Assembly (NCBI GenBank): GCA_027064585.1
Contig: JAMOPI010000033.1
Location: 17,026-81,025 of the forward strand
DNA: 64,000 bases
Direction: 5' to 3'
DNA from: Candidatus Desulfofervidaceae bacterium
GTDB taxonomy: Bacteria; Desulfobacterota; Desulfofervidia; Desulfofervidales; Desulfofervidaceae
Shown here: positions 13,481 through 22,135 of the stretch, piece by piece
How the letters are laid out: each line of letters opens with the position of its first letter
How positions within the stretch are numbered: position 1 is the stretch's first letter
Made by a program: the position numbers and the translations under genes
The notes under the pieces: model-generated
Databases searched by the model: none
Seen by the model: only the letters and a program-made list of their open reading frames with translations
Told to the model about the DNA's origin: nothing

Positions 13481-14008
13481 TTATTGTTGTTTTTCTTTCT
13501 CTTGTTTAATTGCCTCTAATACATATAAAAACTTGGCAATAATGCCATGCAAAAGGCTGACGAAGTTTTGTGGCACCGCATTCATCGTACCTAACAATTG
13601 GGCTAGTAACACCTCACGACTAGGCAGTTTCGCCAACTCTTGAATCTTCTCCGGAGCAATGAGTTTTCCTTCCACAAAGCCTGTCTTTAATTTAAAAATC
13701 TCAAATTTCTTTCCAAACTCCACTAAGGCTTTAGCTAAAGCAACTGGATCTTCATATGTAATGGCTAAGGCATTATTTTCTACAATTTTGTCCGTTATTT
13801 CTTCTAAAGGGGTATCCTTGGCTGCCAGCCGAATAATAGTATTTTTTACCACCTTGTATTCTACGCCTGCCTCCCGCAACTTGCGTCTGAGTTCGTTCAT
13901 ATCATTAGATTCCAGGCCTTTAAAATCGGTCAAAACGACTGCCTTTGCCCTTTTTAGTTTTTCATTGAGTTCCTCTACCATTGCGGCCTTTTGTGCGCGT
14001 CGTAACAA
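13481..14008 (-). CDS. rplJ: 50S ribosomal protein L10
   Basis: Stalk base protein that anchors the L7/L12 dimers. The 175-residue product has the family N-terminus MLRRAQKAAMVEELNEKL, then VVLTDFKGL and YKVVKNTIIRLA. The helical C-terminal tail that binds L12 is Lys/Glu-rich. It lies between rplA and rplL with short gaps, as in most bacteria. Confidence 0.96.
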   Translation of the reverse strand: MLRRAQKAAMVEELNEKLKRAKAVVLTDFKGLESNDMNELRRKLREAGVEYKVVKNTIIRLAAKDTPLEEITDKIVENNALAITYEDPVALAKALVEFGKKFEIFKLKTGFVEGKLIAPEKIQELAKLPSREVLLAQLLGTMNAVPQNFVSLLHGIIAKFLYVLEAIKQEKEKQQ

Positions 14009-14033
14009 CTTTATCCCTCCTTACATGTTTTTA

Positions 14034-14738
14034 TTAGGAAACGAGATCTCTCACCGAAGCCGTATCAACCTTTATTCCTGGCCCCATGGTGGAAGAAAGG
14101 GTAATACCCTTGATATAAGTACCTTTAGCGCTGGCAGGTTTTAGGCGAATAATAGTTTCCATCAGGGCCTTGAAGTTATCTAAAAGTTTTTCTGCACCAA
14201 ATGAAACCTTACCAATAGGGGCGTGAATGACGCCGCCTTTATCTACCTTAAAGTCAATCTTCCCCCCCTTTAACTCCTTAATTGCCTTTGCCACATCAAA
14301 GGTTACTGTCCCTGTCTTAGCACTGGGCATAAGTCCCCGTGGCCCTAAAATGCGTCCAAGTTTGGCCACTTTACTCATCATATCAGGCGTAGCCACAACT
14401 TTATCAAACTCAAGCCAGCCCTCTTCTATTTTTTTAATAAACTCCTCCCCCCCTACATAATCAGCCCCAGCTGCCTGGGCTTCCTTCTCCTTTTCTCCCT
14501 GAGCAAAGACCAACACTTTAACCTGTTTCCCTGTACCATGAGGTAGAACGACTGAACCTCTTACCATTTGATCAGCGTGGCGAGGATCTACGCCTAGATT
14601 GACTGCTACCTCTACCGTCTCATCAAACTTGGCGGTAGCTGTATCCAAAACCAATTTAATTGCTTCTTCTATAGGATAGGCTTTTCCTTTTTCTATTTTC
14701 TTTTTTGCCTCAATATATCTTTTCCCATGTTTCGCCAT
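14034..14738 (-). CDS. rplA: 50S ribosomal protein L1
   Basis: L1 stalk protein that helps E-site tRNA release. The 234-residue product begins [19 protein letters not shown]. It contains [16 protein letters not shown] and [18 protein letters not shown], the L1 signature. It starts 11 bases after rplK. In many bacteria L1 represses its own operon translationally; no leader evidence was examined here. Confidence 0.97.
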   Translation of the reverse strand: MAKHGKRYIEAKKKIEKGKAYPIEEAIKLVLDTATAKFDETVEVAVNLGVDPRHADQMVRGSVVLPHGTGKQVKVLVFAQGEKEKEAQAAGADYVGGEEFIKKIEEGWLEFDKVVATPDMMSKVAKLGRILGPRGLMPSAKTGTVTFDVAKAIKELKGGKIDFKVDKGGVIHAPIGKVSFGAEKLLDNFKALMETIIRLKPASAKGTYIKGITLSSTMGPGIKVDTASVRDLVS

Positions 14739-14749
14739 CTGCCTACTCC

Positions 14750-15175
14750 TTAGTCAACAATTTCAATGCCCATACTTTTCGCCGTACCTTCTATTGTTCT
14801 TATGGCTGCCTCAAGGGTAGCTGCGGTTAAATCAGGCATTTTCTTTTTCGCAATCTCTTCCACCTGCTTACGCGTCACTCTACCAACAACTTCCTTTTTC
14901 GTTGCATGAGCCCCTTTTACAATCTTAGCCGCTTGCTTAAGAAGAACAGAAGCAGGCGGTGTTTTCGTAATAAAAGTAAAAGAACGATCAGCGTAAACGG
15001 TAATAACTACCGGAATAATCGTGCCTTCCTGATCTTTAGTCCGCGCGTTAAAGGCCTTACAAAATTCCATGATATTTACCCCGTGCTGGCCTAAAGCCGG
15101 CCCAACAGGTGGAGAAGGTGTAGCTTGTCCTGCTGGAATTTGTAAGCGTATAGAAGCAATTACCTTTTTTGCCAT
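14750..15175 (-). CDS. rplK: 50S ribosomal protein L11
   Basis: Binds the GTPase-associated region of 23S rRNA and is needed for RelA activation in other species. The 141-residue product starts [25 protein letters not shown] and contains [22 protein letters not shown] and the C-terminal rRNA-binding domain ending [12 protein letters not shown]. It sits between nusG and rplA. Confidence 0.97.
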   Translation of the reverse strand: MAKKVIASIRLQIPAGQATPSPPVGPALGQHGVNIMEFCKAFNARTKDQEGTIIPVVITVYADRSFTFITKTPPASVLLKQAAKIVKGAHATKKEVVGRVTRKQVEEIAKKKMPDLTAATLEAAIRTIEGTAKSMGIEIVD

Positions 15176-15193
15176 CTAAATCACCTCTTTCCT

Positions 15194-15748
15194 TTAAATT
15201 TTGGCCAATTGGATGGCCTCTAACTCTACTGGGGTCTCACGTCCAAAGATACTGATTAACACACGCACTTTTCCTCTATCTGGAAAGATTTCATCTACCC
15301 TACCTGTAAAGTTAGTAAAAGGCCCATCCACAATTCTAACCTGATCGCCCTTCTCTAGGCTAAATTTGGGTTTGGGTTTTTTAGTACGCTCTTCCATCTG
15401 GGCCTTTATTTTTTCCACCTCTTCATCGGGAATAGGTACCGGATTTTTCCCACCAACAAAGCCGGTTACCTTTGGTGTTCTTCGCACTAAATGCCATAAG
15501 ATACTTTTTAAATTTTCATCTTGATCAAAGTCCATACAGATCAAAACATAGCCAGGATAAAATTTACGTGAAGAGGTTACTTTTTCTCCTTTAACTAATT
15601 CTATAACCTTTTCTGTAGGCACTAAAATTTCTTTAAAGCACGCCTTAATTCGCGGATCTTTTTCATTACGGATCCGTTCTTCTAACCACGCCTTTACCTT
15701 TTCTTCAAAGCCTGAATATGTATGGACGATATACCACTTGAAGGCCAT
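15194..15748 (-). CDS. nusG: Transcription termination/antitermination factor NusG
   Basis: NusG links RNA polymerase to Rho and to the ribosome. The 184-residue product has the NGN domain (WYIVHTYSGFEEKVKAWLEERI) and a C-terminal KOW domain (LEKGDQVRIVDGPFTNFTGRV). It starts two bases after secE ends, so the pair is probably translationally coupled. Confidence 0.97.
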   Translation of the reverse strand: MAFKWYIVHTYSGFEEKVKAWLEERIRNEKDPRIKACFKEILVPTEKVIELVKGEKVTSSRKFYPGYVLICMDFDQDENLKSILWHLVRRTPKVTGFVGGKNPVPIPDEEVEKIKAQMEERTKKPKPKFSLEKGDQVRIVDGPFTNFTGRVDEIFPDRGKVRVLISIFGRETPVELEAIQLAKI

Positions 15749-15750
15749 TT

Positions 15751-16035
15751 TTATCCCAACAATTTTCCTATAATAGCAGTATATATAAAATCAATCAGGC
15801 CTAAATAGGCCGCTACAATAAATACAAACACAATTACCACAATCGTTGAGCCAATCAACTCTCTTTTACTGGGCCAAGTTACCTTCTTCAGTTCAACCTT
15901 TACTTCTCTTAAAAATTGCCTCGCCCGATTGACCCAACCAAGGTTAGGCGTTTTAACAGATTTTAAGACCTCTGTCGATGTCTTAAGCTCAACTTCTTTA
16001 TTAACAACTTTTTTGTTTTTTTTCTTCTTTGCCAT
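15751..16035 (-). CDS. secE: Preprotein translocase subunit SecE
   Basis: Essential subunit of the SecYEG channel. The 94-residue product has a Lys-rich N-terminus, the conserved amphipathic helix VELKKVTWPSKREL and one C-terminal membrane segment (about residues 65-90). This is the short, single-pass form. It follows tRNA-Trp and precedes nusG, the conserved order. Confidence 0.95.
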   Translation of the reverse strand: MAKKKKNKKVVNKEVELKTSTEVLKSVKTPNLGWVNRARQFLREVKVELKKVTWPSKRELIGSTIVVIVFVFIVAAYLGLIDFIYTAIIGKLLG

Positions 16036-16059
16036 TATCGTCCTCTAAAGACAATAAAA

Positions 16060-16136
16060 TGGCAGGCCAGGAGGGATTCGAACCCCCAACCCCCGGATTT
16101 GGAGTCCGGTGCTCTAGCCGTTAGAGCTACTGGCCT
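16060..16136 (-). tRNA. tRNA-Trp (anticodon CCA)
   Basis: The acceptor stem AGGCCAG/CTGGCCT, a D-arm, an anticodon stem CCGGA/TCCGG with loop anticodon CCA, and a T-arm with GGTTCGAATCC all read on the minus strand. The 3' CCA is encoded. It lies between rpmG and secE, a position kept in many bacteria. Confidence 0.95.
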
Positions 16137-16146
16137 GCACTTCAAG

Positions 16147-16296
16147 TTATTTTACTTCTTTATGCAACGTATGTCTACGGCAAAAGGGACAATATTTTCT
16201 AAGCTCTAATCTGTCTGGGGTTCTTTTTTTATTTTTAGTCGTTGTGTAATTGCGCCTTTTGCACTCTGTACATGCTAAATGGATTATAACCCGCAT
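16147..16296 (-). CDS. rpmG: 50S ribosomal protein L33
   Basis: A 49-residue protein that is easily missed because it is short. It starts [26 protein letters not shown] and contains [19 protein letters not shown]. The two CxxC pairs (CTEC and CPFC) identify the zinc-ribbon form of L33. The ATG at 16296 lies six bases beyond the tuf stop, with GGAG at the end of tuf as ribosome site. It lies between tuf and tRNA-Trp, the expected place. Confidence 0.93.
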   Translation of the reverse strand: MRVIIHLACTECKRRNYTTTKNKKRTPDRLELRKYCPFCRRHTLHKEVK

Positions 16297-16302
16297 TGCC
16301 TT

Positions 16303-17502
16303 TTACTCCAATATCTTGGTTACCACACCTGCACCAACGGTCCTTCCACCTTCTCTAATCGCAAATCGCAATCCCTCTTCCATCGCTATCGGCTCTAATA
16401 AATTCACCTCTATCCGCACATTATCTCCAGGCATCACCATCTCTACCCCCTCCGGCAATGTAACTACTCCCGTCACATCCGTCGTCCTAAAGTAAAACTG
16501 CGGCCTATATCCACTGAAAAATGGCGTATGCCTCCCCCCTTCCTCCTTCGTCAATACATATACCTCAGCCTCAAATCGCGTATGCGGCGTTATCGTCCCA
16601 GGCGCCGCCAATACCATCCCACGCTCTACCTCATCCTTTCCTATACCACGTAATAACACTCCTATGTTATCTCCTGCTCTGCCCTCATCCAAAATCTTCC
16701 TGAACATCTCAATGCTCGTCGCTACCGTCTTACGCGTCGGCCCTAACCCCACTATCTCCACTTCCTCTCCAGGATGAATCACCCCTCTCTCTACCCTACC
16801 TGTTACTACCGTACCCCTTCCACTTATGCTAAATACATCCTCTATCGGCATCAGAAAAGGTTTATCCAACGGACGCACAGGCTCAGGTATATACTCATCC
16901 ATCGCATCTAATAACTCCCATATCTTACCACACCACTGACATTCCCTCTTCCCACATCCACACTCTAACGCCTTCAACGCACTACCCTTAATCACAGGTA
17001 CATCATCACCAGGAAATTCATATTTGCTCAAAAGCTCCCTTACCTCTAATTCAACTAATTCTATCAATTCCTCATCGTCTACCATGTCTACCTTGTTAAT
17101 AAACACAACAATATATGGCACCCCTACCTGTCTCGCTAATAATATGTGCTCCCTAGTCTGCGGCATCGGACCATCATCCGCCGCTACCACTAAAATCGCA
17201 CCGTCCATCTGTGCCGCTCCCGTAATCATGTTCTTAATATAGTCCGCATGACCAGGACAATCTATATGCGCATAGTGCCTTTTTTCCGTCTCATACTCCA
17301 CGTGCGCCGTGGCAATCGTAATCCCCCTCTCCTTCTCTTCCGGCGCCTTGTCTATCTGCTCAAACGGCACAAAGTCCGCTAGCTTCGCATTCGCTAACGT
17401 CCGCGTAATCGCCGCCGTCAATGTCGTCTTACCATGGTCAATGTGACCTATCGTCCCCACATTTATATGCGGCTTCTTCCTCTCAAATTTCTGCTTCGCC
17501 AT
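16303..17502 (-). CDS. tuf: Elongation factor Tu, copy 2 (tRNA-linked, tufB position)
   Basis: Second EF-Tu gene, with the same domains, Cys cluster and start choice as the copy at 466-1665. By eye I find only two base differences over the 1200-base gene; one is silent and one changes Val to Met in the segment VEMVxPGDNV. Identity stops almost exactly at the stop codon and a few bases upstream of the ribosome site. It sits between four tRNA genes and rpmG, the tufB arrangement of Proteobacteria. Confidence 0.97.
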   Translation of the reverse strand: MAKQKFERKKPHINVGTIGHIDHGKTTLTAAITRTLANAKLADFVPFEQIDKAPEEKERGITIATAHVEYETEKRHYAHIDCPGHADYIKNMITGAAQMDGAILVVAADDGPMPQTREHILLARQVGVPYIVVFINKVDMVDDEELIELVELEVRELLSKYEFPGDDVPVIKGSALKALECGCGKRECQWCGKIWELLDAMDEYIPEPVRPLDKPFLMPIEDVFSISGRGTVVTGRVERGVIHPGEEVEIVGLGPTRKTVATSIEMFRKILDEGRAGDNIGVLLRGIGKDEVERGMVLAAPGTITPHTRFEAEVYVLTKEEGGRHTPFFSGYRPQFYFRTTDVTGVVTLPEGVEMVMPGDNVRIEVNLLEPIAMEEGLRFAIREGGRTVGAGVVTKILE

Positions 17503-17547
17503 CACTCAACCCCCCTTGCAAAGCTAAAAAGAAAAAAACAAAAAAAA

Positions 17548-17623
17548 TGGAGCCCACGACCGGACTCGAACCGGTGACCTCTTCCTTACCAAGGAAGTGC
17601 TCCACCTCCTGAGCTACGTGGGC
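17548..17623 (-). tRNA. tRNA-Thr (anticodon GGT)
   Basis: Minus-strand cloverleaf with acceptor GCCCACG/CGTGGGC, anticodon stem CTTCC/GGAAG, loop TTGGTAA (anticodon GGT) and T-arm GGTTCGAGTCC. CCA is encoded. Last tRNA before tuf, equivalent to thrT of E. coli. Confidence 0.95.
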
Positions 17624-17628
17624 ACCCT

Positions 17629-17705
17629 TGGAGCGGGAGACGGGACTCGAACCCGCAACCCTCAGCTTGGAAGGCTGATGCTCTAGCCACTTGAGCTACT
17701 CCCGC
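17629..17705 (-). tRNA. tRNA-Gly (anticodon TCC)
   Basis: Acceptor GCGGGAG/CTCCCGC, anticodon loop CTTCCAA (anticodon TCC), T-loop GGTTCGAGTCC and encoded CCA on the minus strand. It lies six bases upstream of tRNA-Thr(GGT), equivalent to glyT. Confidence 0.95.
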
Positions 17706-17710
17706 CTAAG

Positions 17711-17795
17711 TGGTGGAGGGGGGAGGATTCGAACCTCCGAAGGCAGCGCCAACGGGTTTACAGCCCGTCCCCTTTGGCCACTCGGGAACCCCTCC
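17711..17795 (-). tRNA. tRNA-Tyr (anticodon GTA)
   Basis: 85-base class II tRNA with a long variable arm. Acceptor GGAGGGG/CCCCTCC, anticodon stem ACGGG/CCCGT, loop CTGTAAA (anticodon GTA), encoded CCA. Equivalent to tyrU in the E. coli cluster. Confidence 0.95.
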
Positions 17796-17804
17796 ACAGT
17801 TCTC

Positions 17805-17880
17805 TGGAGCTGGCGGAGGGACTTGAACCCACAACCTGCTGATTACAAATCAGCCGCTCTGCCGGTTGAGCTACGCCAGC
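17805..17880 (-). tRNA. tRNA-Thr (anticodon TGT)
   Basis: Acceptor GCTGGCG/CGCCAGC, anticodon stem GCTGA/TCAGC, loop TTTGTAA (anticodon TGT), T-loop GGTTCAAGTCC and encoded CCA. First gene of the tRNA-tuf operon, equivalent to thrU. Confidence 0.95.
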
Positions 17881-17885
17881 TCACC

Positions 17886-17968
17886 ATTATATTTAAACTA
17901 TTTTCTTTAAATGCGCAAGGGCGCACAACCACGCAGCACTTTCTATCATAGTTCAAGCTATTCGTCAA
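17886..17968 (-). promoter_or_regulatory. Candidate promoters of the tRNA-tuf-rif operon
   Basis: Two minus-strand candidates. One is TTGACG (17968-17963), 17 bases, TAGAAA (17945-17940), giving a leader of about 50 bases. The other is a perfect TATAAT at 17891-17886 with no good -35; it would place the start point at or just inside the mature tRNA 5' end. I cannot decide between them. Confidence 0.4.
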
Positions 17969-17995
17969 TCCCCTTAAGCTTTTAAACTTCAACTC

Positions 17996-18025
17996 TTGAC
18001 GCCTCTCCCCTAAAACTGCTAAATA
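17996..18025 (+). promoter_or_regulatory. Candidate promoter of the glycosyltransferase gene
   Basis: TTGACG (17996-18001), 18-base spacer, TAAATA (18020-18025), about 25 bases before the ATG at 18050. A GGGGGAG ribosome site follows. The region is divergent from the tRNA operon. Confidence 0.45.
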
Positions 18026-18049
18026 TAAGAAATCTTTAGGGGGAGATCA

Positions 18050-19285
18050 ATGGAACACTTTATCGGCAAGGAGATAAATCCAAATAATGTAAAAGCAGCA
18101 GATATCCTTGTAGGTATTCCTTCTTATAATGAGGCTGCAACCATTGCCTATCCTATTAAACAGGCAGCCGAAGGTTTAAAGAAGTATTTTTCTGATTACA
18201 AATGCGTTATTATCAACTGTGATGCCAATTCTACCGACGGCACAAAGGAAATCTTTTTAAACACCCCTACCGGCAATATTCCTAAGATCTACCTCAGCCT
18301 TCCTCCTAATCTAACGGGTAAAGGAAACGTATTAAAAATGCTCTTTCACAAGGCTGGGGAATTGGAAGCAAAGGCCATTATTACAGTAGATGCTGACTTA
18401 AAAAGCATTACCCCTAAATGGATTCGCAATCTAGGTGAACCATTATTTCAGGACTTTGATTATGTTACTCCTCTCTATGTACGCCATAAATATGACGGCA
18501 CCATCACTAACAGCGTGGTTTATCCTCTCACTAGGGCCCTCTATGGTAGAAGAATCCGGCAACCCATTGGAGGAGATTTTGGTTTCTCTGCAAGAATGGC
18601 AAAGGTATACCGAGAAAGCAATTTTTGGGATGAGGAAGTAGCTAAATTTGGGATTGATATTTGGATGACAACACTGGCCATCAATGAAGGTGTACCCATT
18701 TGTCAATCCTTTATGGGACGTCCTAAAATTCACCGGGCTAAGGATCCGGCCAAGACATTGGGACCTATGTTTTATCAAGTGGTAGGAACAGTGTTCAATC
18801 TTATGGAAAGGTTTGAAAACAATTGGAAGGCCGTTAAATGGAGTAAGCCTACAGCCATCTTTGGCTTTGGTCTGGGCGAAACAGAAATGCCTCCTCCGGT
18901 GGAAGTAGATCAAGCTAGTCTTTTGCAAAAGTTTTTAGATGGATTTAAACAATATAAACCTGTTTGGGAAAAGGTCATTTATCCCCCCAACCTAAATAAG
19001 TTAGAGGAAATTAAAACCCTTTCTTTAGAACGATTTGAGTTTCCTGTAGAACTCTGGATAAAAATCATCTATGACTTTGCTGTGGGTCATAAGAACAAAG
19101 TGGTTGAGCAGCAATTGATCTGCGAGGCCCTTATCCCTCTTTATTTTGGTAAAACACTTTCTTATGTCAAGAAGACTGAACGTATGTCCATCCAGGAGGC
19201 AGAAGAGTTTATTGATTATGAGTGTGAAATGTTTGAAAAGGCAAAACCATACCTACTGCAAAGGTGGGACGAAACTACACATTAA
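18050..19285 (+). CDS. GT-A fold glycosyltransferase, GT2/GT81-like (possible glucosyl-3-phosphoglycerate synthase)
   Basis: A 411-residue soluble glycosyltransferase. The N-terminal nucleotide-sugar domain begins ILVGIPSYNEAATI (residues 19-32). A metal-binding DAD lies at 114-116 and IGGDFGFS follows in the acceptor region. The C-terminal helical part and single-domain layout recall glucosyl-3-phosphoglycerate/mannosyl-3-phosphoglycerate synthases, which make compatible solutes in thermophiles. That substrate is an inference; a generic GT2 enzyme is the alternative. It stands alone, transcribed toward ychF, and the two 3' ends overlap by 11 bases. Confidence 0.65.
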   Translation: MEHFIGKEINPNNVKAADILVGIPSYNEAATIAYPIKQAAEGLKKYFSDYKCVIINCDANSTDGTKEIFLNTPTGNIPKIYLSLPPNLTGKGNVLKMLFHKAGELEAKAIITVDADLKSITPKWIRNLGEPLFQDFDYVTPLYVRHKYDGTITNSVVYPLTRALYGRRIRQPIGGDFGFSARMAKVYRESNFWDEEVAKFGIDIWMTTLAINEGVPICQSFMGRPKIHRAKDPAKTLGPMFYQVVGTVFNLMERFENNWKAVKWSKPTAIFGFGLGETEMPPPVEVDQASLLQKFLDGFKQYKPVWEKVIYPPNLNKLEEIKTLSLERFEFPVELWIKIIYDFAVGHKNKVVEQQLICEALIPLYFGKTLSYVKKTERMSIQEAEEFIDYECEMFEKAKPYLLQRWDETTH

Positions 19286-20375
19286 AACGAAAATAAAGGA
19301 TGTCACCATCTTGGATAACATAATCCTTCCCTTCAATGCGGACCAAGCCCTTTTCCTTACAGGCATGTAAAGAGCCTTCCCGCATTAAATCTTCGTATTT
19401 TGTCACTTCTACGCGGATAAATCCCCTCTCCATATCCGAGTGTACCTTGCCGGCGGCTTGGGGTGCCTTTGTGCCCCGTTTAATCGTCCAGGCCCTTACC
19501 TCATTCTCACCAGCGGTAAAGAAAGTAATAAGCTGCAGTAAAGCATAACCTTCTCTAATAAACTGATGAAGCCCAGGTTCCTTTAATCCCAGAGCCTCTA
19601 AAAATTCTGCTCTTTCTTCAGGCTCTAATTCCTGCACTTCGGCCTCTATCTTGGCACAAATCTTGACCACCTTTGCCCCTTCTCTTTGTGCGATTTCTTT
19701 TACTTGGGCTACATAAGGATTGTCCTGCTGGATACCTGCCTCGTCTGTATTGGCCACATACATAACGGGCTTTGTCGTCAAAAGCTGTAATTCTTTAATC
19801 AACTGAAGGGCCTCTTGATCAAAACGGTCCAGGTGTATTCCAACACGTTCTCCTTGCTCTAAGATTTCCTTAAGGGCCAAAAGTACCGGCATGGCCTTTT
19901 TTGCCGTCTTTTCACCCACCTTGGCTAGTCTTCCTAACTTCTCAATGCGTCTTTCTACCGTAGCCAGGTCAGCCAAGATGAGTTCTATATTAATGGTTTC
20001 AATATCTCGCTTGGGGTTAATACTACCCTCTACATGCGAGACATTTTCATTTTCAAAACACCTTACTACATGGGCAATAGCGTCTACACGGCGAATATGG
20101 GAGAGAAATTGATTGCCTAACCCCTCTCCTTTACTGGCATTTTTTACCAAACCGGCAATATCTACAAACTCCATTACCGTGGGTGTAACCTTTTTGGGTC
20201 TAATGATGGCCGCAATTTTATCTAACCTAGCATCAGGAACTTCTACCACTCCTATATTGGGCTCAATCGTACAAAAGGGATAATTGGCTACTTCGGCTCC
20301 TGCCGCTGTTAAGGCATTAAAGAGGGTGGATTTGCCCACATTAGGCAATCCCACAATGCCACATTTAAATCCCAT
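19275..20375 (-). CDS. ychF: Ribosome-binding ATPase YchF (OLA1 family)
   Basis: Obg-family P-loop protein that prefers ATP and binds ribosomes. The 366-residue product has GIVGLPNVGKSTLFNAL (residues 5-21), NYPFCTIEPNIG, DIAGLVKNASKGEGLGNQFL, a helical insertion and the C-terminal TGS domain (LITFFTAGENEVRAWTI). A GAGGGG ribosome site precedes the ATG. It lies downstream of the tRNA-Ala terminator, so it needs its own promoter in the roughly 30-base gap or read-through. Confidence 0.97.
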   Translation of the reverse strand: MGFKCGIVGLPNVGKSTLFNALTAAGAEVANYPFCTIEPNIGVVEVPDARLDKIAAIIRPKKVTPTVMEFVDIAGLVKNASKGEGLGNQFLSHIRRVDAIAHVVRCFENENVSHVEGSINPKRDIETINIELILADLATVERRIEKLGRLAKVGEKTAKKAMPVLLALKEILEQGERVGIHLDRFDQEALQLIKELQLLTTKPVMYVANTDEAGIQQDNPYVAQVKEIAQREGAKVVKICAKIEAEVQELEPEERAEFLEALGLKEPGLHQFIREGYALLQLITFFTAGENEVRAWTIKRGTKAPQAAGKVHSDMERGFIRVEVTKYEDLMREGSLHACKEKGLVRIEGKDYVIQDGDILYFRFNV

Positions 20376-20407
20376 TTTAGCCCCTCAAGTTTTTATGGCA
20401 AAAAAGA

Positions 20408-20438
20408 AAAGGGCTTTCGGCTATTCCGAAAGCCCTTT
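20408..20438 (-). terminator. Intrinsic terminator after tRNA-Ala
   Basis: Perfect 13-pair inverted repeat (20408-20420 with 20426-20438) around a 5-base loop. On the minus strand it is followed by TCTTTTTT. It lies 15 bases past the 3' end of tRNA-Ala and before ychF. Confidence 0.8.
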
Positions 20439-20452
20439 GGCTTTCTTTATCT

Positions 20453-20528
20453 TGGTGGAGCTGACGGGACTTGAACCCGTGACCTCGTGAATGCCATTCA
20501 CGCGCTCTCCCAACTGAGCTACAGCCCC
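20453..20528 (-). tRNA. tRNA-Ala (anticodon GGC)
   Basis: Minus-strand cloverleaf: acceptor GGGGCTG/CAGCTCC (one G-U pair), anticodon stem CGTGA/TCACG, loop ATGGCAT (anticodon GGC), T-loop GGTTCAAGTCC, encoded CCA. Monocistronic, with its own strong promoter and terminator. Confidence 0.95.
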
Positions 20529-20541
20529 ACTGACCAAATAG

Positions 20542-20570
20542 AATATAACAAATGAACCCTCGCCTGTCAA
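20542..20570 (-). promoter_or_regulatory. Promoter of tRNA-Ala
   Basis: Near-consensus minus-strand promoter: TTGACA (20570-20565), 17-base spacer, TATATT (20547-20542). The predicted start point is about 7 bases before the mature tRNA 5' end at 20528. Confidence 0.75.
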
Positions 20571-20816
20571 CTGGCTACCTAAACCCAAATTGCGCGATTG
20601 GCCTAATTCAACTTTGACACCTTAAAATTGCAAGAATTTTTGAACTAATAAAATGCGTTACCCCCTGATGTAGTGCCACTCAAAAGACCTAGAAAATTAT
20701 GGGTATGGTTTAGACATGCTTCAAACTTGAGTTAAGATATTTACTGGCTAAATAGAGCTTTCTGGCTTTCTTTTCTACTCTTTTCTCATTTTCTTGTCTA
20801 AAATACCCTTATCCAA

Positions 20817-20837
20817 AAATCAATCACGGATTTTGGG
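20817..20837 (+). repeat. Promoter-proximal repeated motif (copy upstream of moeA)
   Basis: The core AATCAATCRCGGATTTTGG is also the 3' end of the two larger repeats at 49854-50063 and 60965-61140. Here only this motif is present, ending 13 bases before the -35 of moeA. It could be a repeat remnant or a regulator/UP-type site. Confidence 0.6.
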
Positions 20838-20850
20838 TTCTTTTTGTGTC

Positions 20851-20878
20851 TTGACGGCAATTTTATTTTCTTTAAAAT
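20851..20878 (+). promoter_or_regulatory. Candidate moeA promoter giving an almost leaderless transcript
   Basis: TTGACG (20851-20856), 16-base spacer, TAAAAT (20873-20878). The ATG is only nine bases past the -10, and no Shine-Dalgarno sequence precedes it, so the mRNA would have a leader of about 0-3 bases. Confidence 0.5.
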
Positions 20879-20887
20879 ACCACTATT

Positions 20888-22123
20888 ATGAAAAAGGACT
20901 TTTTTTCTACGAAATTAGCAGAAGATGTCTTAGCCACTTTTTCTAGCTTCTCGCCTATAAATCAAGAGGTCGTTACCTTAGAAGAAGGATTAAACCGTGT
21001 GCTGGCCAAGGATTTTTATGCCCCAGAGGACTTGCCTGGCTTTTGCCGGTCAACTATGGATGGTTATGCAGTAAAGGCAGAAGATACCTTTGGTGCGTCA
21101 GAGGCTGTGCCGGTTTGGCTTACAGTCGTTGGTGAGATAAAAATGGGAGAGGTACCTTCATTTACCTTAAAAAGAGGAGAAACCGTCAGGATTTTCACAG
21201 GTGGAATGCTACCTGAAGGAGCCAATGCGGTCGTAATGGTAGAACATACACAATTACTAGACGGAACAACGGTTGAGGTGTTTAAACCGGTTGCCCCCCT
21301 GCAAAATGTCATACTTGCCGATGAAGACTTTGCAAAGGATAGCCTTGTGTTACCAAAAGGACATAGACTAAGGCCCCAAGACTTGGGTGTCTTAGCTGCC
21401 TTTGGGCAGCAAAAGATAAAAGTTTACAAAAGGCCGCTTGTGGCTATCATCTCTACTGGTGATGAGGTAATTTCTATCCAAGAGAATCCCCGTCCTGGTC
21501 AGGTGCGTGATGTCAATTCTTATACCTTGTCGGCCTTAGTAGAAGAAGCCGGTGGTATCCCCTTACGTATGGGCATTGTAAGAGATGATCCCAAGGCCCT
21601 ACGATCTGTTTGCCAAGAGGCAATCGCAAGGGCAGATGTAGTTTTAATCTCCGGCGGTAGCTCTGTCGGCATGCGAGACTTTACTTTGGACATCATTAAA
21701 TCTTTTCCTGAAAGTGAAATCCTCTGTCACGGTATTGCCATCAGCCCTGGTAAACCAACCATCTTTGCCCGGGTAGGAGAAAAAGCCATCTGGGGTTTAC
21801 CTGGTCAGGTGGCCTCGGCCATCATTGTCTTTTTTGTCTTTGTCAGGCGTTTTATCCAGTGGATCGGAGGGGAAAGACACTTTCCTTTAAAGGCCTTTAA
21901 GACCATAAAGGCACGGATGAAGACAAATGTGCCTTCGGTACAAGGCCGAGAGGACTATTTACGGGTAAGAATTATGCAAGAAGATAATACCTTTTGGGCA
22001 GAACCAATTCTGGGTAAATCAGGGTTAATCAATACCTTAGTTAAGGCAGATGGATTAGTAAAAATTGATTGGAGCAGTGAAGGCCTTGATAAAGGAGAAG
22101 AGGTAGAGGTAATCCTTTTTTAA
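20888..22123 (+). CDS. moeA: Molybdopterin molybdenumtransferase MoeA
   Basis: Inserts molybdate or tungstate into adenylylated molybdopterin. The 411-residue product has the MoeA N-terminal domains (PEDLPGFCRSTMDGYAVKAED, then IFTGGMLPEGANAVVMVEH), the MoCF-binding domain (STGDEVI, then ISGGSSVGMRDFT and HGIAISPGKPT) and the small C-terminal domain. It has the normal family length. The start ATG lacks a ribosome site and lies very near the promoter. A second, fused MoeA follows at 22867, after an MNT/HEPN pair. Confidence 0.92.
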   Translation: MKKDFFSTKLAEDVLATFSSFSPINQEVVTLEEGLNRVLAKDFYAPEDLPGFCRSTMDGYAVKAEDTFGASEAVPVWLTVVGEIKMGEVPSFTLKRGETVRIFTGGMLPEGANAVVMVEHTQLLDGTTVEVFKPVAPLQNVILADEDFAKDSLVLPKGHRLRPQDLGVLAAFGQQKIKVYKRPLVAIISTGDEVISIQENPRPGQVRDVNSYTLSALVEEAGGIPLRMGIVRDDPKALRSVCQEAIARADVVLISGGSSVGMRDFTLDIIKSFPESEILCHGIAISPGKPTIFARVGEKAIWGLPGQVASAIIVFFVFVRRFIQWIGGERHFPLKAFKTIKARMKTNVPSVQGREDYLRVRIMQEDNTFWAEPILGKSGLINTLVKADGLVKIDWSSEGLDKGEEVEVILF

Positions 22124-22135
22124 AGGCCCTAAATA

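Larger units (their letters stand above)
20529..20887. other. Intergenic region between tRNA-Ala and moeA
   Basis: 359 bases without a gene. The left end holds the tRNA-Ala promoter and the right end holds a 21-bp repeated motif and the moeA promoter. I see no coding potential or structured RNA in the A+T-rich stretch at about 20571-20816. Confidence 0.6.

Noticed and set aside
18050..19285. Firm call as glucosyl-3-phosphoglycerate synthase
   Set aside because: The fold and DxD-type site fit, but substrate-specific residues could not be checked without alignment, and no matching phosphatase gene adjoins it.
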